From NCBI RefSeq assembly GCF_002210095.1, contig NZ_AQQR01000001.1:992001-1056000 (forward strand): 64,000 bases of DNA. The letters run 5' to 3'. Positions within the stretch are counted from its first letter, which is position 1; the number at the start of each line of letters is the position of its first letter. Both the position numbers and the translations under genes were made by a program. Shown piece after piece: positions 54,126-64,000 of the stretch. Source of the stretch: Marinibacterium profundimaris (lineage in GTDB: Bacteria; Pseudomonadota; Alphaproteobacteria; Rhodobacterales; Rhodobacteraceae). The notes beneath the pieces were generated by a model. That model had not been told where the DNA came from. It saw only the letters and a list, made by a program, of their open reading frames with translations, and did not search any database.

Positions 54126-55523
54126 TCAGCCCAGCCGCTTGGTGACCTGCTCGACGAAATCCGTCCCGCGCTGTTCGAAATTGTCGTATTGGTCGAACGA
54201 GGCCGCCGCGGGCGCCAGCAGCACCGTGTCGCCCGGCTCGGCCTCCGCCATGGCGCGCGAGACGGCGTTTTCCATGGTCGTGCAGACCTCGGCCTCGACA
54301 TCCAGCTGCATCGCGAACTGCGCCGCCTCGCGCCCGATGACATAGGCCTTGGCCACCGCCCCGGTCGCGCCGGACAGCGCGTCCAGCCCGCCTTCCTTCT
54401 CCAGCCCGCCACAGATCCAGCGGATCCGCTTGAAGGCGCTGAGGGCCCGGGCCGCGGCGTCGACATTGGTGGCCTTGCTGTCGTTGACATAGACGATGCC
54501 GTTCGCCTCGGCGACCCGCTGGCTGCGATGCGGCAGGCCCGGGTAGGACTGCAGCGCCGTCTCGATCACCCGGGGCGCCAGCCCCAGCGCGCGGGCCACG
54601 GCATAGGCGGCGCAGGCGTTCTGATGGTTATGGGCGCCGGGCAGCCCCTTGATCTCGCGCAGGTCGATCGAGGCCGTCTGCCGCGCCTTGCGCCATTCGG
54701 TCAGGAACCCCTTACGCGCGAAGACGTTCCAGCCCGCGCCCGACAGCTTCTGCCCCGAGGACACCCGGATCACCCGGTCATCCCCGGGCCCTTCGGACAG
54801 TTGCCCGGCCAGGTACAGCCCCTCGGCCTCGTCCACGCCGATCACCGCGCGGTCCGGCCCGCCCTCGGCGAAAAGCCGGCGCTTGGCCGCGAAATAGCCA
54901 CCCAATCCGCCGTGCCGGTCCAGGTGGTCCGGAGACAGGTTCGTGAAAACCGCGATGTCCGGCGTCAGCGCCCGCGCAAGGTCGGTCTGGTAGGACGACA
55001 ATTCCAGAACCACCACGTCGCCATCGGCCGGCGGATCCAGGTCCAGCACGCCGCGTCCGATGTTGCCCGCCAGCTGCGCGGGCCGGCCGGCCTGTTCCAG
55101 GATGTGATGGATCAGCGCCGAGGTGGTGGATTTGCCGTTCGACCCGGTCACGGCCACCACGCGCGGCGGGGTGTCGAAATTGTCCCAGTCCGGCGTCGCG
55201 AAGGACCGGAAAAAGAGGCCGATGTCGTTGTCCACCGGCACCCCGGCCTCCAGCGCGGCCAGAACGACCGGATTCGGCGCAGGGTAAAGATGCGGGATCC
55301 CCGGCGACACGATCAGGGCCGAGATCGCCTCGAACGCGCCCTGTCGCCTGAGATCCAGCGTCTCGATCCCCTCGGCCTCGGCCGCCTCGCGCGCGGCGGG
55401 GTTGTCGTCCCATCCGACTGGGATGCCCCCACCCGCGCGGATCGCCCGCGCCGCAGTCAGGCCGGAGCGTCCAAGCCCCAGGACCGCCAGTCTCTGTCCT
55501 TCAACGCCTCTGACCGGAATCAT
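54126..55523 (-). CDS. murD: UDP-N-acetylmuramoylalanine--D-glutamate ligase
   Basis: Second Mur ligase (465 residues), adding D-Glu. The N-terminal [20 protein letters not shown] binds uridine, the ATP loop is [16 protein letters not shown], and the last domain begins [20 protein letters not shown] 55523 overlaps the TGA of the upstream DedA-family gene (ATGA), so translation of the two is coupled. This is the last gene of the mraZ-side operon; its end faces the 154-bp hairpin. Confidence 0.97.
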   Translation of the reverse strand: MIPVRGVEGQRLAVLGLGRSGLTAARAIRAGGGIPVGWDDNPAAREAAEAEGIETLDLRRQGAFEAISALIVSPGIPHLYPAPNPVVLAALEAGVPVDNDIGLFFRSFATPDWDNFDTPPRVVAVTGSNGKSTTSALIHHILEQAGRPAQLAGNIGRGVLDLDPPADGDVVVLELSSYQTDLARALTPDIAVFTNLSPDHLDRHGGLGGYFAAKRRLFAEGGPDRAVIGVDEAEGLYLAGQLSEGPGDDRVIRVSSGQKLSGAGWNVFARKGFLTEWRKARQTASIDLREIKGLPGAHNHQNACAAYAVARALGLAPRVIETALQSYPGLPHRSQRVAEANGIVYVNDSKATNVDAAARALSAFKRIRWICGGLEKEGGLDALSGATGAVAKAYVIGREAAQFAMQLDVEAEVCTTMENAVSRAMAEAEPGDTVLLAPAAASFDQYDNFEQRGTDFVEQVTKRLG

Positions 55524-56179
55524 CGCCTGTCGCCCCCTTTGTCCTTGTCGTCCTGGTCCAAAGCAGCGCCACCCGGGGTCTGTTCCGCGATGCCCGACGC
55601 CGCGATCGCCTTGTCGTCCTGGCGCAGGCGCCAGCGCCGCAGCGCGTACCACCCGGCCCCGGCCAGCACGAGAAAGACCACCAGCGCGACGGCGGCATGG
55701 CTTTCCAGCTTCATGCGCCCGAAGAGCGCCTCGATCGCCGTGCCGACGCCGTAGCCCATGGCCACCCAGAGATGCGCCCAGACCAGCACCGCCAGCGCAT
55801 CGAGCAGCGCGAACCGCGCCCAGCTGACCGGAGAGGACCCGATCAGGATCGGGCCCACGGTCTTCAGCCCGTAGACGAAGCGGAAGCCCAGGATGACCTT
55901 GGTCTGGTGCCGGTCCAGCATCTCGCGCAGACGCGCCACGCGACGATGCGACAGAAGCTTCTGCGCATAGCCCGACCGCCCGCCGTAACGGCCGATGGCG
56001 AAGGTCACGTTGTCGGTGATCACCGCGCCGAGGGCCACGGCCAGCGCCGCCGCCTCGAAATGGAAAATGTGCCGATGGGCAAAGACGCCGGAGAGAAAGG
56101 CCACGCCCTCCCCTTCCAGGGCAGCACCGATCACGACCCCAGGCAGGCCGAGCGTCTGGACGAGGTGCTCCAGCGACAT
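55520..56179 (-). CDS. DedA/VTT-family membrane protein within the dcw operon
   Basis: A 219-residue member of the DedA (SNARE-associated/VTT) family. The first re-entrant region is [17 protein letters not shown] (17-33), the second is [20 protein letters not shown] (about 95-114), and two hydrophobic helices follow. In typical members this second motif has two arginines; here one is Lys (GLK), so the pair is R/K. A long charged tail (about 180-219, many Asp/Lys) ends the protein. Some DedA proteins flip undecaprenyl phosphate back across the membrane; the gene sits 7 nt after mraY, which uses that lipid, and overlaps murD, so such a role is a reasonable inference. Confidence 0.88.
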   Translation of the reverse strand: MSLEHLVQTLGLPGVVIGAALEGEGVAFLSGVFAHRHIFHFEAAALAVALGAVITDNVTFAIGRYGGRSGYAQKLLSHRRVARLREMLDRHQTKVILGFRFVYGLKTVGPILIGSSPVSWARFALLDALAVLVWAHLWVAMGYGVGTAIEALFGRMKLESHAAVALVVFLVLAGAGWYALRRWRLRQDDKAIAASGIAEQTPGGAALDQDDKDKGGDRR

Positions 56180-56186
56180 TCCCGGC

Positions 56187-57269
56187 TTACCTGACCTTCA
56201 GCGTCGCCAGCCCGATCAGTGCCAGGATGAGCGAGATGATCCAGAAGCGGATCACGATGGTGGGCTCGGCCCAGCCCTTCTTTTCGTAATGGTGGTGGAT
56301 CGGCGCCATCAGGAAGACCCGCTTTCCGGTGCGCTTGTAATACAGGACCTGGATGATGACCGACAGCGCCTCGACCACGAAGATGCCGCCGACGATGGCC
56401 AGCACGATCTCGTGCTTGGTGGCGACCGCGATGGCGCCAAGCGCCCCGCCCAGGGCCAGCGAGCCGGTATCGCCCATGAAGACGGCCGCCGGCGGGGCGT
56501 TGTACCACAGGAACCCGAGGCCCCCGCCGAAAAGCGCGGCGGTGAAGATCAGGATCTCGCCGGTGCCGGGCACGTAATGCACATCGAGGTATTCCGAGAA
56601 GTCGACCCGCCCCACCGCATAGGCGATCACGCCAAGCGCGCCGGCGGCGATCATGACCGGCATGATCGCCAGCCCGTCCAGGCCATCGGTCAGGTTCACC
56701 GCGTTGGCGGCACCGACGATGACGATCGTGCCGAAGACCACGTAGAAGGCCCCGAGGTTCAGCAGCACGTCCTTGAAGAAGGGCATCGCAAGCTGGTTCT
56801 TCAGCTCGATGGGATGGACCTGCGTCGCCAGAAAGGACGCCGTCAGCGCGATGAAGATCCCCAGCGCGAGCCGCAGCTTGCCGGGCACGCCCTTGGTGTT
56901 CTGCTTCGACACCTTTGCGTAATCGTCGGCAAAGCCGATGGCCGCGAAGGACAGCGTCACGCCCAGCACGATCCAGATGTAGAGATTGTCGAGCCGCGCC
57001 CAAAGCAGCGTCGCCGTCACCAGCGCGCCGACGATCAGCAGCCCGCCCATGGTCGGCGTGCCGGCCTTGGAGAGATGCCCCTCCGGCCCGTCATCCCGAA
57101 TCGGCTGGCCCTTGCCCTGGGACCTGCGCAGCACGTCGATCAGCGGGCGCCCGAAGACGAAGCCGAAGACAAGTGCGGTCAGGAAGGCACCGCCGGCGCG
57201 AAATGTGATGTACCTGAAGAGGTTAAAGAAGTCGCCGCCATCCGACAGTGCCGTCAACCAATAGAGCAT
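56187..57269 (-). CDS. mraY: Phospho-N-acetylmuramoyl-pentapeptide transferase
   Basis: Ten-helix membrane enzyme (360 residues) attaching UDP-MurNAc-pentapeptide to undecaprenyl phosphate to give lipid I. Diagnostic motifs are [11 protein letters not shown]-like [15 protein letters not shown] (Asp pair), [13 protein letters not shown] and [11 protein letters not shown]. The start is ATG 57269, 11 nt after murF. It is followed by the DedA-family gene. Confidence 0.97.
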   Translation of the reverse strand: MLYWLTALSDGGDFFNLFRYITFRAGGAFLTALVFGFVFGRPLIDVLRRSQGKGQPIRDDGPEGHLSKAGTPTMGGLLIVGALVTATLLWARLDNLYIWIVLGVTLSFAAIGFADDYAKVSKQNTKGVPGKLRLALGIFIALTASFLATQVHPIELKNQLAMPFFKDVLLNLGAFYVVFGTIVIVGAANAVNLTDGLDGLAIMPVMIAAGALGVIAYAVGRVDFSEYLDVHYVPGTGEILIFTAALFGGGLGFLWYNAPPAAVFMGDTGSLALGGALGAIAVATKHEIVLAIVGGIFVVEALSVIIQVLYYKRTGKRVFLMAPIHHHYEKKGWAEPTIVIRFWIISLILALIGLATLKVR

Positions 57270-57280
57270 TCTCGCCTGTC

Positions 57281-58717
57281 CTACTCATCATATTGTGTGT
57301 CGGGATGGCCCATTTTCCGGATCGCGTCAACGACCCGGGACAGCCCCATGGACAGCGATCCCTTGACCAGGATGACGTCGCCGCCATCGATCCGGCCGCG
57401 CAGGCCGCGCAGCATCGGCTTGGTCTCCTCGTGCCACATGCCGCGATGCGCCGGCGGCAGCGCCGCGTGCAGGGCCTTCATCAGCGGCCCGACGCAATGG
57501 ACCACGTCGATCTTGCGCATCGAAGGCAGCTCGACCAATCCGGCATGCAGCGCCTCGGCCTCCGGTCCCAGTTCCTTCATGTCGCCCAGGATCGCGATGC
57601 GGCGGCCCTTGGCGATGCGCCCCAGCCCGTCGCGCGGATCGGCGGCGGCAAGCACCTCCAGCGCGGCGGCCATCGAGGTCGGATTGGCGTTGTAGGCGTC
57701 GTCGATCAGTTCCAGCGCCAGGTGCCGGTCCACCGGGTCCAGCACGACCGTCATCCTCTGGCCGCGCCCGGACACGGCGCTCCAGCCCGCCAGCGCCAGC
57801 ACGGCGCGGCCCCGGTCGGCCTTCAGCGCGAAGACCGCGGCCAGCACCGCCAGCGCGTTGATCGCGTAATGACGCCCTTCGGCACCGACCTTGTAAAGCA
57901 GCGGCGTCCGCCAGGCCCGCGCCTGCACCACCGTCGCACCCGAGGCGATGTGCACATCGGTCGCGCGATGGTGGCAGCGGCTGCTTTCGCCGAAGGTGAC
58001 GATCCGCGCCGTCTTCGCCCGCGCCGCGGCCTCGAGGATCGGATAGGTGTCGAGATCGCCGTTCAGGATCGCCGTGCCGCGCGGCTCCAGCCCCTCGCAG
58101 ATCGCGGCCTTCTCGGCGGCGATGCCCTCGATGTTCTCGAAGGCCTCCAGGTGGGCGGCGGCGACGGTGGTGACGATGGCCACGTGCGGCTGCGCCATCT
58201 TCGCCAGAGGCGCGATCTCGCCGGGGTGGTTCATGCCGATCTCGATCACGGCATATTCGGTGTCGGCCGGCATCCGCGCCAGCGTCAGCGGCACGCCCCA
58301 GTGGTTGTTGTAGCTGGCGACCGAGGCATGGGTGCGGCCCTGGTCCGAGAGCACCTCGGCCAGCATCTCCTTGGTCGAGGTCTTGCCGACCGACCCGGTG
58401 ATCGCCACGACCCTGGCCTTCGTCCGCTTGCGCCCGGCGCGCCCCAGCGCCTCGAGCGCGGTCTGCACGTCGTCGACGATCAGCAGCGGCGCATCCTCGG
58501 CCACGCCCTCGGGCACATGGGTGACAAGGGCTGCGGCGGCGCCCTTCTCCAGCGCCTGGGCCACGAATTCATGCCCGTCCCGCGCCGCCTTAAGGGCGAC
58601 GAAGAGGTCGCCCGGCTGGATCGTGCGCGTGTCGATCGACACGCCATCGGCCTCCCAGGCCACGGTGGACCGGCCCCCGGTCGCACGTGCGGCGTCGCGG
58701 CTGGTCCAGAGGCTCAT
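57281..58717 (-). CDS. murF: UDP-N-acetylmuramoyl-tripeptide--D-alanyl-D-alanine ligase
   Basis: Final cytoplasmic Mur ligase (478 residues), adding D-Ala-D-Ala. The ATP loop is [16 protein letters not shown], then the MurF core [17 protein letters not shown] and [21 protein letters not shown] 58717 overlaps the stop of murE (ATGA). Longer frame upstream only shadows murE and is not part of the protein. Confidence 0.97.
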   Translation of the reverse strand: MSLWTSRDAARATGGRSTVAWEADGVSIDTRTIQPGDLFVALKAARDGHEFVAQALEKGAAAALVTHVPEGVAEDAPLLIVDDVQTALEALGRAGRKRTKARVVAITGSVGKTSTKEMLAEVLSDQGRTHASVASYNNHWGVPLTLARMPADTEYAVIEIGMNHPGEIAPLAKMAQPHVAIVTTVAAAHLEAFENIEGIAAEKAAICEGLEPRGTAILNGDLDTYPILEAAARAKTARIVTFGESSRCHHRATDVHIASGATVVQARAWRTPLLYKVGAEGRHYAINALAVLAAVFALKADRGRAVLALAGWSAVSGRGQRMTVVLDPVDRHLALELIDDAYNANPTSMAAALEVLAAADPRDGLGRIAKGRRIAILGDMKELGPEAEALHAGLVELPSMRKIDVVHCVGPLMKALHAALPPAHRGMWHEETKPMLRGLRGRIDGGDVILVKGSLSMGLSRVVDAIRKMGHPDTQYDE

Positions 58718-60195
58718 GCCCGCCCGCCTTCCAGGGCGACAACGGAAATGCTGGCCTGTTCGGCATCGTCGAAGGGCAGGACCTGGTCGCCCACGACCTG
58801 CCCTGTCTCGTGCCCCTTGCCGCAGATCAGCAGCGCGTCGCCCGGCCCCAGCGCATCGACACCGCGCAGGATCGCCTCGGCCCGGTCGCCGACTTCCCAG
58901 GCGTCCGGGGCGCCTTCCATGACGGCCGCGCGGATCGCGGCGGGATCCTCGCTGCGCGGGTTGTCGTCGGTGACGATGACCATGTCGGCGGCGGCAGCGG
59001 CGGCCTTCCCCATCAGCGGACGCTTGGCGCGGTCGCGGTCGCCGCCTGCGCCGACGATGGCGATCAGGCGGCCCATGACATGCGGGCGCAGCGCGGCAAT
59101 GGCCGTGGCCACCGCGTCGGGCGTATGGGCGTAATCGACGAAGACGGACGCGTCGTTGGCCCGACGCGCGGCCAGCTGCATCCGGCCGCGCACCGTTTCC
59201 AGCTGCGGCAGCACGCGGAACACCTCGGCCGGGGTCTCGCCACTGGCGATGGCAAGACCGCAGGCGATCAGCACGTTCTCGGCCTGGAAGCCGCCGATCA
59301 GGTTCAGCCGCACCTGCTGGGGCGCGCCACGCCATGCAAAGCGCAGGTCCTGGCCGGTGGCATCGAAGCGTTGCGCCAGCAAGGACAGCTCGCCTGTGCC
59401 CCGGCCCACGCCGATCACCTCCTGCCCGCGGGCGGCGGCGATGGCGCGCATCTCGGTTCCGCGCGCGTCGTCCAGGTTGACGACGGCGGTCCCCTCCTCG
59501 GGCAGGACACGGCGGAAGAGCCCGGCCTTGGCGGCGAAATAGGCGTCGAAACTGTCGTGATAGTCCAGGTGATCCTGGGTCAGATTGGTGAAACCGGCCG
59601 CGGCCAGCTGCACGCCGTCCAGCCGGCGCTGTTCCAGCCCGTGCGAGGACGCCTCCATCGCCGCATGGGTGATCCCGGCCTCGGCCGCGCCGGACAGGAC
59701 ACGGTGCAGCGTGATCGGCTCGGGCGTGGTGTGGGCAAGCGGCGTGTGCCAGTCGCCCTCGACCCCGGTGGTGCCGACGTTGACGGCGGCATGGCCCAGC
59801 CCCTGCCAGATCTGGCGGGTGAAGCTGGCCACGGATGTCTTGCCGTTGGTGCCCGTCACCGCGACCATGGTGCGCGGCTGTCCGCCGAACCACAGCGCCG
59901 CCGTGTAGGCCAGCGCCTGGCGGGGATCCTCGGCCACGATCAGCGCGGCCCGCGAGGCGGCGAGCGCGTCGCGTGCGAGGGCGGCGCCCTCGGCATCCGT
60001 CAGGATCGCCACCGCGCCCCGGGTCAGCACCTGCGCGATGTACTCGGCCCCGTGCACCCGGGTTCCGGGCAGCGCGGCAAAGAGAAATCCGGCCTCGACC
60101 TTGCGGCTGTCGACGGCCAGCCCGGTGATCACCGGGTCTCGTCCGCCCTGTGCGGTCAGCGCCAGTTGGGAAAGGGGTACCGGTCCCGCTGTCAT
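58714..60195 (-). CDS. murE: UDP-N-acetylmuramoyl-L-alanyl-D-glutamate--2,6-diaminopimelate ligase
   Basis: Third Mur ligase (493 residues). The ATP loop is VAVTGTNGKTSVASF, and the meso-diaminopimelate recognition motif DNPR is intact (VTDDNPRSEDP), so the third residue of the stem peptide should be DAP and not Lys. The pre-loop N-terminal block VTGLAVDSRKVEAGFLFAALPG is normal. It starts 29 nt after ftsI and is coupled to murF. Confidence 0.97.
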   Translation of the reverse strand: MTAGPVPLSQLALTAQGGRDPVITGLAVDSRKVEAGFLFAALPGTRVHGAEYIAQVLTRGAVAILTDAEGAALARDALAASRAALIVAEDPRQALAYTAALWFGGQPRTMVAVTGTNGKTSVASFTRQIWQGLGHAAVNVGTTGVEGDWHTPLAHTTPEPITLHRVLSGAAEAGITHAAMEASSHGLEQRRLDGVQLAAAGFTNLTQDHLDYHDSFDAYFAAKAGLFRRVLPEEGTAVVNLDDARGTEMRAIAAARGQEVIGVGRGTGELSLLAQRFDATGQDLRFAWRGAPQQVRLNLIGGFQAENVLIACGLAIASGETPAEVFRVLPQLETVRGRMQLAARRANDASVFVDYAHTPDAVATAIAALRPHVMGRLIAIVGAGGDRDRAKRPLMGKAAAAAADMVIVTDDNPRSEDPAAIRAAVMEGAPDAWEVGDRAEAILRGVDALGPGDALLICGKGHETGQVVGDQVLPFDDAEQASISVVALEGGRA

Positions 60196-60224
60196 GTCGT
60201 CACCCAGACCCTTCTGCCGTGGAC

Positions 60225-62015
60225 TCAGTTGCTCGAGGTCAGCTGTATACCCTCGAGCTTGGAAGGTTCAACGGTCGGCCGGAGCCCCAGCAGGGGTGCG
60301 ACGCGCCCGATCAGCTCGGCGGCGACGGGTACGGCGGTCCAGCCCGCGGTGCGCCGGGTTTCGCCGTAGGCCTCGATCGAGGGCTCGTCCAGCGTCACAA
60401 TCAGCACGTATTTCGGATCATGCGACGGAAAGATCGTCGCGAAGGTCGAGATCAGCCGGTCCTTGTAATAGCCGCCGCGGGGCTTCGGCTTGTCGGCGCT
60501 GCCGGTCTTGCCCCCCACCGAATAGCCTTCGACATCGCCGAAGCTCGCGGTGCCGTCGGTGACCACCTTGCGCAGCATCTTGCGCGCCGCCGAGGCCGCC
60601 TTTTCCGACATCACGCGCGGACCCAGCTGCGGCGTGGTCTGCTTGAGAACCGTGGGGCTGACGTAGTGGCCGCCGTTGGCGATCGCCGCGTAGCCCGCCG
60701 CCAGGTGCATGGGGCTGGTCGAGATGCCATGGCCGTAAGAGATCGTGACCGTGGACAGGTCGGTCCAGCGTTCGGGCAGCAGCGGCTTGCCGCCGGCGGC
60801 CTCGACGATCTCGAACGGGGTCGGGTCGAACATGCCCAGCGAGCCCAGGAAGGCCTTCTGCCGGGTGCTTCCGATCTGCAGCGCCAGCCGCCCGGTGCCC
60901 CGGTTCGACGAATGCACGATGACGTCCGCGACCGAAATCTCGCCATAGTTCTTGCCCTGGAATTCGCTGATCCGGTGCCCGCCGACGATCAGCGGGCCGG
61001 CGGTCTGGATCATCGTGTCCGCCGTCACGAGGCCAAGGTCGATGGCCTGTGCCACGGCGAAGATCTTGAAGGTCGAGCCAAGCTCGTACACGCCCTGCAC
61101 CGCGCGGTTGAACAGCGGGCTGACCGAGGGGTCGTTGCCCGACACCGGCGGGCGCGGGCGGTTGTTCGGATCGAAATCGGGCAGCGACACGACCGAGATC
61201 ACCTCGCCCGTGTGCACGTCCATCAGGACCGAGCTTGCGCCCTTGGCATTCATCAGCGTCATGCCGCCGGCAAGAACCCGTTCCGCCGCGGCCTGAACCG
61301 TCAGGTCGATAGACAGCTGCAGCGGGCGGGTTCCGTTGGCCGGGTCGCGCAGGTAGCCGTCGAACTGCTTTTCCACGCCGGCGATGCCGATCACCTCGGC
61401 GGCGTTCACGCCCTCGCGGCCGTATTGAGTGCCGCCCAGGATATGCGCGGCCAGCTTGCCGTTGGGATAAAGCCGCATCTCGCGCGGGCCGAACAGCAGT
61501 CCGGGATCGCCGATGTCATGCACCGCCTGCTTCTGCTCGGGCGATATCTTGCGCTTGATCCAGTCGAACTTGCGCTTGCCGGTGAACAGCTCCAGCAGCT
61601 TCTCTTCCTCCAGGTCGGGGAAGATCTTCACCAGTTCCTGTGCCGCATATTCCGGATCGATAAGGTTGGGCGGCTGCACGTACAGCGAATGGGTCTCGAA
61701 ATTGGTGGCCAGGATGCGACCGTGCCGGTCGGTGATGTCGGCGCGCTGCTGCGCGATCACGGCACCATGGGCCGAGGCCACCGGCTCCACCGCTTCGGAG
61801 GTGGCCAGATGCCCCATCCGCACACCGATCACCACGAAGGCCGTGACGAAGAAGACTGACAGCACCAGAAGCCGTCCCTCGGCCCGGGCGCGGGCCTTGT
61901 CCTGCATCTCTTCATGCCGGCGGCGCAGGTTCTCGCGTTCGATCACGTCGGGGTTCTCGCCCTTGTCCCGGGCGGGCAGGATACGGGCAAGCGGGCGCAG
62001 GGGAATGCGGCTCAT
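60225..62015 (-). CDS. ftsI: Peptidoglycan D,D-transpeptidase FtsI (PBP3)
   Basis: Class B penicillin-binding protein (596 residues), the septal transpeptidase that works with FtsW. A cytoplasmic N terminus and one transmembrane helix (about 48-68) precede the pedestal domain. The transpeptidase has S314-T-F-K317 (GSTFK), S369-S-N371 and KTG at 503-505 (VGGKTGSADKP). All three catalytic motifs are intact. Its ATG overlaps the end of ftsL. Confidence 0.97.
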   Translation of the reverse strand: MSRIPLRPLARILPARDKGENPDVIERENLRRRHEEMQDKARARAEGRLLVLSVFFVTAFVVIGVRMGHLATSEAVEPVASAHGAVIAQQRADITDRHGRILATNFETHSLYVQPPNLIDPEYAAQELVKIFPDLEEEKLLELFTGKRKFDWIKRKISPEQKQAVHDIGDPGLLFGPREMRLYPNGKLAAHILGGTQYGREGVNAAEVIGIAGVEKQFDGYLRDPANGTRPLQLSIDLTVQAAAERVLAGGMTLMNAKGASSVLMDVHTGEVISVVSLPDFDPNNRPRPPVSGNDPSVSPLFNRAVQGVYELGSTFKIFAVAQAIDLGLVTADTMIQTAGPLIVGGHRISEFQGKNYGEISVADVIVHSSNRGTGRLALQIGSTRQKAFLGSLGMFDPTPFEIVEAAGGKPLLPERWTDLSTVTISYGHGISTSPMHLAAGYAAIANGGHYVSPTVLKQTTPQLGPRVMSEKAASAARKMLRKVVTDGTASFGDVEGYSVGGKTGSADKPKPRGGYYKDRLISTFATIFPSHDPKYVLIVTLDEPSIEAYGETRRTAGWTAVPVAAELIGRVAPLLGLRPTVEPSKLEGIQLTSSN

Positions 62016-62374
62016 GGGATCTGCATATCCTTGGTGTTTGAGACGTCGACCGCGCTGTCGATGTCGAACAGCGGGCTCTCGCTGGCGGGTTTGGGATAGC
62101 CGACCTCGTCCACATAGCCGAACTGGTCGGGACGCAGCGGCAGCAATCCAAGCCGGTCAAAGTTGATCTCGGCCAGCTCGCGCAGCCGGTCGGGGCGGTT
62201 GAGATAGGCCCATTCCGCCTTCAGCACCGCCAGCCGGGCCTGGGCCGAGCCGATCTGGCGCTGCAGCGACTGGGTTTCCGACAGCACTTCCTGGGTCGCG
62301 TAATTCTCGCGGTAGGCCCAGAAGGCCAGTCCGAAGACGGCAAGAGCGGTCAGGATGTAGAGCAAGCCCTTCAC
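62012..62374 (-). CDS. ftsL: Cell division protein FtsL
   Basis: Short bitopic divisome protein (120 residues). One N-terminal helix (about 3-21, [19 protein letters not shown]) is followed by a coiled coil ([29 protein letters not shown]) and a DRL-containing region. The last 40 residues (from [10 protein letters not shown]) extend beyond the compact E. coli form. Its ends overlap rsmH upstream and ftsI downstream. Identity rests on position plus topology, since FtsL is poorly conserved. Confidence 0.93.
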   Translation of the reverse strand: MKGLLYILTALAVFGLAFWAYRENYATQEVLSETQSLQRQIGSAQARLAVLKAEWAYLNRPDRLRELAEINFDRLGLLPLRPDQFGYVDEVGYPKPASESPLFDIDSAVDVSNTKDMQIP

Positions 62375-63366
62375 CTGCGGGTCTCCTTCAGTTGCGGCAT
62401 GCCAATGGATTTCGCGTCGATCCCGCCGGCCGGCGCATCGGTGCGCCGCGCCACGCGCAGCTTGGCCGAGCGCGACCGGGGGTTTTCCGCCAGCTCCTCG
62501 TCATCCGGCCCGATGGCCCGGCGCGAGAGCAGCTCGAACTGCGGCGCGGCCTCTTCCAGCTGCGGCGCATAGCGGTTGGCCCGCCCGGTCTGGCCCGCCC
62601 GCGATTGCAGGAAGCGTTTGACCATGCGGTCCTCGATGGAATGGAACGTCACGACAGCCAGCTTGCCGCCGGGTTTCAGCGCGCGTTCGGCGGCCATGAG
62701 CCCTTCGTAAAGCTCTTCGTATTCCGCGTTCACCGCGATGCGCAGGCCCTGGAAGGAACGCGTCGCCGGGTGGCTTTGGCCCGGCTTGGCGCGCGGCAGG
62801 CAGCCTTCGACGATCTCGGCCAGGCGCAGGGTGGTGGTGATGGGCGCCTTCTCGCGCTCGCGCAGGATGGCGCGGGCGATACGGCGGCTGGCGCGTTCCT
62901 CGCCGAACTGGAACAGGATGTCGGCCAGCGCCGCCTCGGGCAGCTCGTTGACCAGATCGGCGGCCGAGGGCCCCTCCTGCGACATCCGCATGTCGAGCGG
63001 GCCGTCGCGCAGGAAGGAAAAGCCGCGCTCTGCCTGGTCAAGCTGCATGGAGGAGACGCCAAGATCGAGGACCACGCCGTCGAGATCCTGCGCATACTCG
63101 TCCATGCGCGAGAAAACGCCCTGCTGCAGCACCAGCCGGTCGCCATAGTCGGACACCCAGGGCGCCGCCATTTCGAACGCCAGCGGATCGCGGTCGACAC
63201 CGATCACGCGGTCGGCCCCGGCCTCCAGCAGTCCCTTGGTGTAGCCCCCTGCCCCGAAGGTGCCGTCCAGCCATGTTCCGGAGACCGGAGCAACCGCGGC
63301 AAGCAGCGGTCGCAGCAGGACGGGAACATGGGGGGCATCGGATGGGCTCTGCTCTGCCGATGCCAT
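62371..63366 (-). CDS. rsmH: 16S rRNA (cytosine(1402)-N4)-methyltransferase
   Basis: Methyltransferase (331 residues) modifying C1402 in the ribosomal P site. The SAM-binding motif is [20 protein letters not shown] (31-50, typical for RsmH), the second motif [18 protein letters not shown] carries substrate-side residues, and [14 protein letters not shown] is also diagnostic. It is the usual second gene of the dcw cluster, 3 nt after mraZ and overlapping ftsL. Confidence 0.97.
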   Translation of the reverse strand: MASAEQSPSDAPHVPVLLRPLLAAVAPVSGTWLDGTFGAGGYTKGLLEAGADRVIGVDRDPLAFEMAAPWVSDYGDRLVLQQGVFSRMDEYAQDLDGVVLDLGVSSMQLDQAERGFSFLRDGPLDMRMSQEGPSAADLVNELPEAALADILFQFGEERASRRIARAILREREKAPITTTLRLAEIVEGCLPRAKPGQSHPATRSFQGLRIAVNAEYEELYEGLMAAERALKPGGKLAVVTFHSIEDRMVKRFLQSRAGQTGRANRYAPQLEEAAPQFELLSRRAIGPDDEELAENPRSRSAKLRVARRTDAPAGGIDAKSIGMPQLKETRR

Positions 63367-63369
63367 GGT

Positions 63370-63912
63370 CTAGCCCGCCTCCGGCTTTGGCTGCAGCGCC
63401 TGTTGCGCCAGAACCATGTCGAGCGCGTCGAGCGGGTTGGTCCCGGGCGCCAGCCCGAAGCCCAGATCCTCGTCCGCCTCATTCTCGTCGAGATAATCCT
63501 CGTACTGCTCTTCGGACCACACCTGGAACGTGCCCAGCGTGCCGACAAAGACGGCGTTGGCCTCAAGCTCGAGCCCGATCATGTCGCGGTAGCGCTGCGG
63601 GATGACCAGGCGGCCGTCCGGGTCGATCTGTATGGGAATGGACTTGGAAATGTACTGCCGGATCAGGCGCCGCCTGAGGTTGGATTCAGGAAGACGCTCG
63701 ATCTTCTCGGCGCGCGCGTCGGCGGCGGCCACGGTGTAGCCTTCGAGATAGCGGTTGTCGGCGCCGCCGTAGACCAGCACCAGATTGGGACGCAGACCTT
63801 CGGCCCAGGCGGGATCACCGGTTTCCAGCACACGGCGGAAGTCGGCCGGTATGGACAACCGGCCCTTCTTGTCCACCTTGTAGGTGTGCTCGCCTCGGAA
63901 CCTGGGGTCCAC
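63370..63912 (-). CDS. mraZ: Transcriptional regulator MraZ
   Basis: Founder gene of the dcw cluster (180 residues; E. coli has 152). Two SpoVT/AbrB-like halves are visible: EHTYKVDKKGRLSIPADFR and IQIDPDGRLVIPQRYRDM. The C-terminal extension (about 150-180, Asp/Glu then Pro/Gln-rich) is longer than usual. GTG 63912 is the start, with AGGGAAAGG upstream. MraZ represses its own operon in E. coli through TGGG repeats; I see no clear set of such repeats in the 88 bp available upstream. Confidence 0.95.
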   Translation of the reverse strand: MDPRFRGEHTYKVDKKGRLSIPADFRRVLETGDPAWAEGLRPNLVLVYGGADNRYLEGYTVAAADARAEKIERLPESNLRRRLIRQYISKSIPIQIDPDGRLVIPQRYRDMIGLELEANAVFVGTLGTFQVWSEEQYEDYLDENEADEDLGFGLAPGTNPLDALDMVLAQQALQPKPEAG

Positions 63913-64000
63913 GAACCTTTCCCTTCGCCTGCGCCGCCTTCTCTGCTAGGATTGCGCCTGTACGTCCCCCGTGGTCGTTGCCGTAAACGCAAGACGGCAG

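Noticed and set aside
57281-59893. 870-codon frame suggesting a MurE-MurF fusion
   Set aside because: Sequence before 58717 mirrors murE in another frame; a normal ATGA junction separates the two enzymes.
63913-64000. MraZ-binding TGGG repeats upstream of mraZ
   Set aside because: Only scattered G runs are visible in the 88 bp available; no regularly spaced repeat set.

Overview
The window looks like chromosomal core DNA from an alphaproteobacterium of the order Rhodobacterales (Roseobacter/Rhodobacter type). This rests on uniformly high GC, the aerobic cobaltochelatase pair CobS/CobT, a BolA-DnaJ-like-GatB neighbourhood, tandem DUF2484 genes beside murB, and a long dcw (division and cell wall) cluster read leftward. 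I see no rRNA, tRNA, CRISPR array, insertion sequence or prophage. The placement is inference from gene content; no database search was run.

Positions 1-13.3 kb hold metabolic genes: transhydrogenase pntAB (pntB cut by the left edge), a kynureninase, a TetR regulator next to an exported molybdenum hydroxylase pair (2Fe-2S plus molybdopterin subunits), a flavodoxin-like protein, a class I glutamine-amidotransferase-like hydrolase, malate synthase G, a WYL regulator overlapping a VOC-fold gene, and a small membrane protein. A 578-bp stretch (8776-9353) has no gene.

Positions 13.5-24.4 kb run mostly rightward: aminopeptidase N with a co-translated membrane protein, a 425-residue protein of unknown function, gatB, a hotdog thioesterase, a DUF4177 protein, BolA (leftward), a J-domain protein, a ChvI-like orphan response regulator and a PEMT/ICMT-like membrane methyltransferase. 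A leftward RTX calcium-binding protein of about 40 nonapeptide repeats follows.

Positions 26.6-36.5 kb hold cobS and cobT, separated by two small secreted paralogues of unknown function; then an Xaa-Pro aminopeptidase, DUF427, an endonuclease/exonuclease/phosphatase-fold membrane protein, a ClC transporter and a five-helix membrane protein.

From 36.7 kb to the right edge nearly everything is leftward and devoted to the envelope and division. Read from the right: mraZ-rsmH-ftsL-ftsI-murE-murF-mraY-dedA-murD forms one tightly packed, largely overlapping operon. A FAD-dependent oxidoreductase on the opposite strand and a 154-bp inverted-repeat element interrupt the cluster. It then resumes as ftsW-murG-murC, an APC permease with two DUF2484 genes, murB, ddl-ftsQ-ftsA, ftsZ, lpxC, bamD and recN. 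ftsZ and lpxC each end in a clear terminator.

The most unusual observations are: (a) the two secreted Cys-pair paralogues between cobS and cobT, one with an apparently leaderless promoter and one whose start codon sits in a hairpin loop; (b) a DedA/VTT gene translationally coupled to murD and adjacent to mraY, suggesting a dedicated undecaprenyl-phosphate recycling step inside the dcw operon; (c) the 154-bp hairpin element; and (d) several REP-like palindromes in intergenic DNA.
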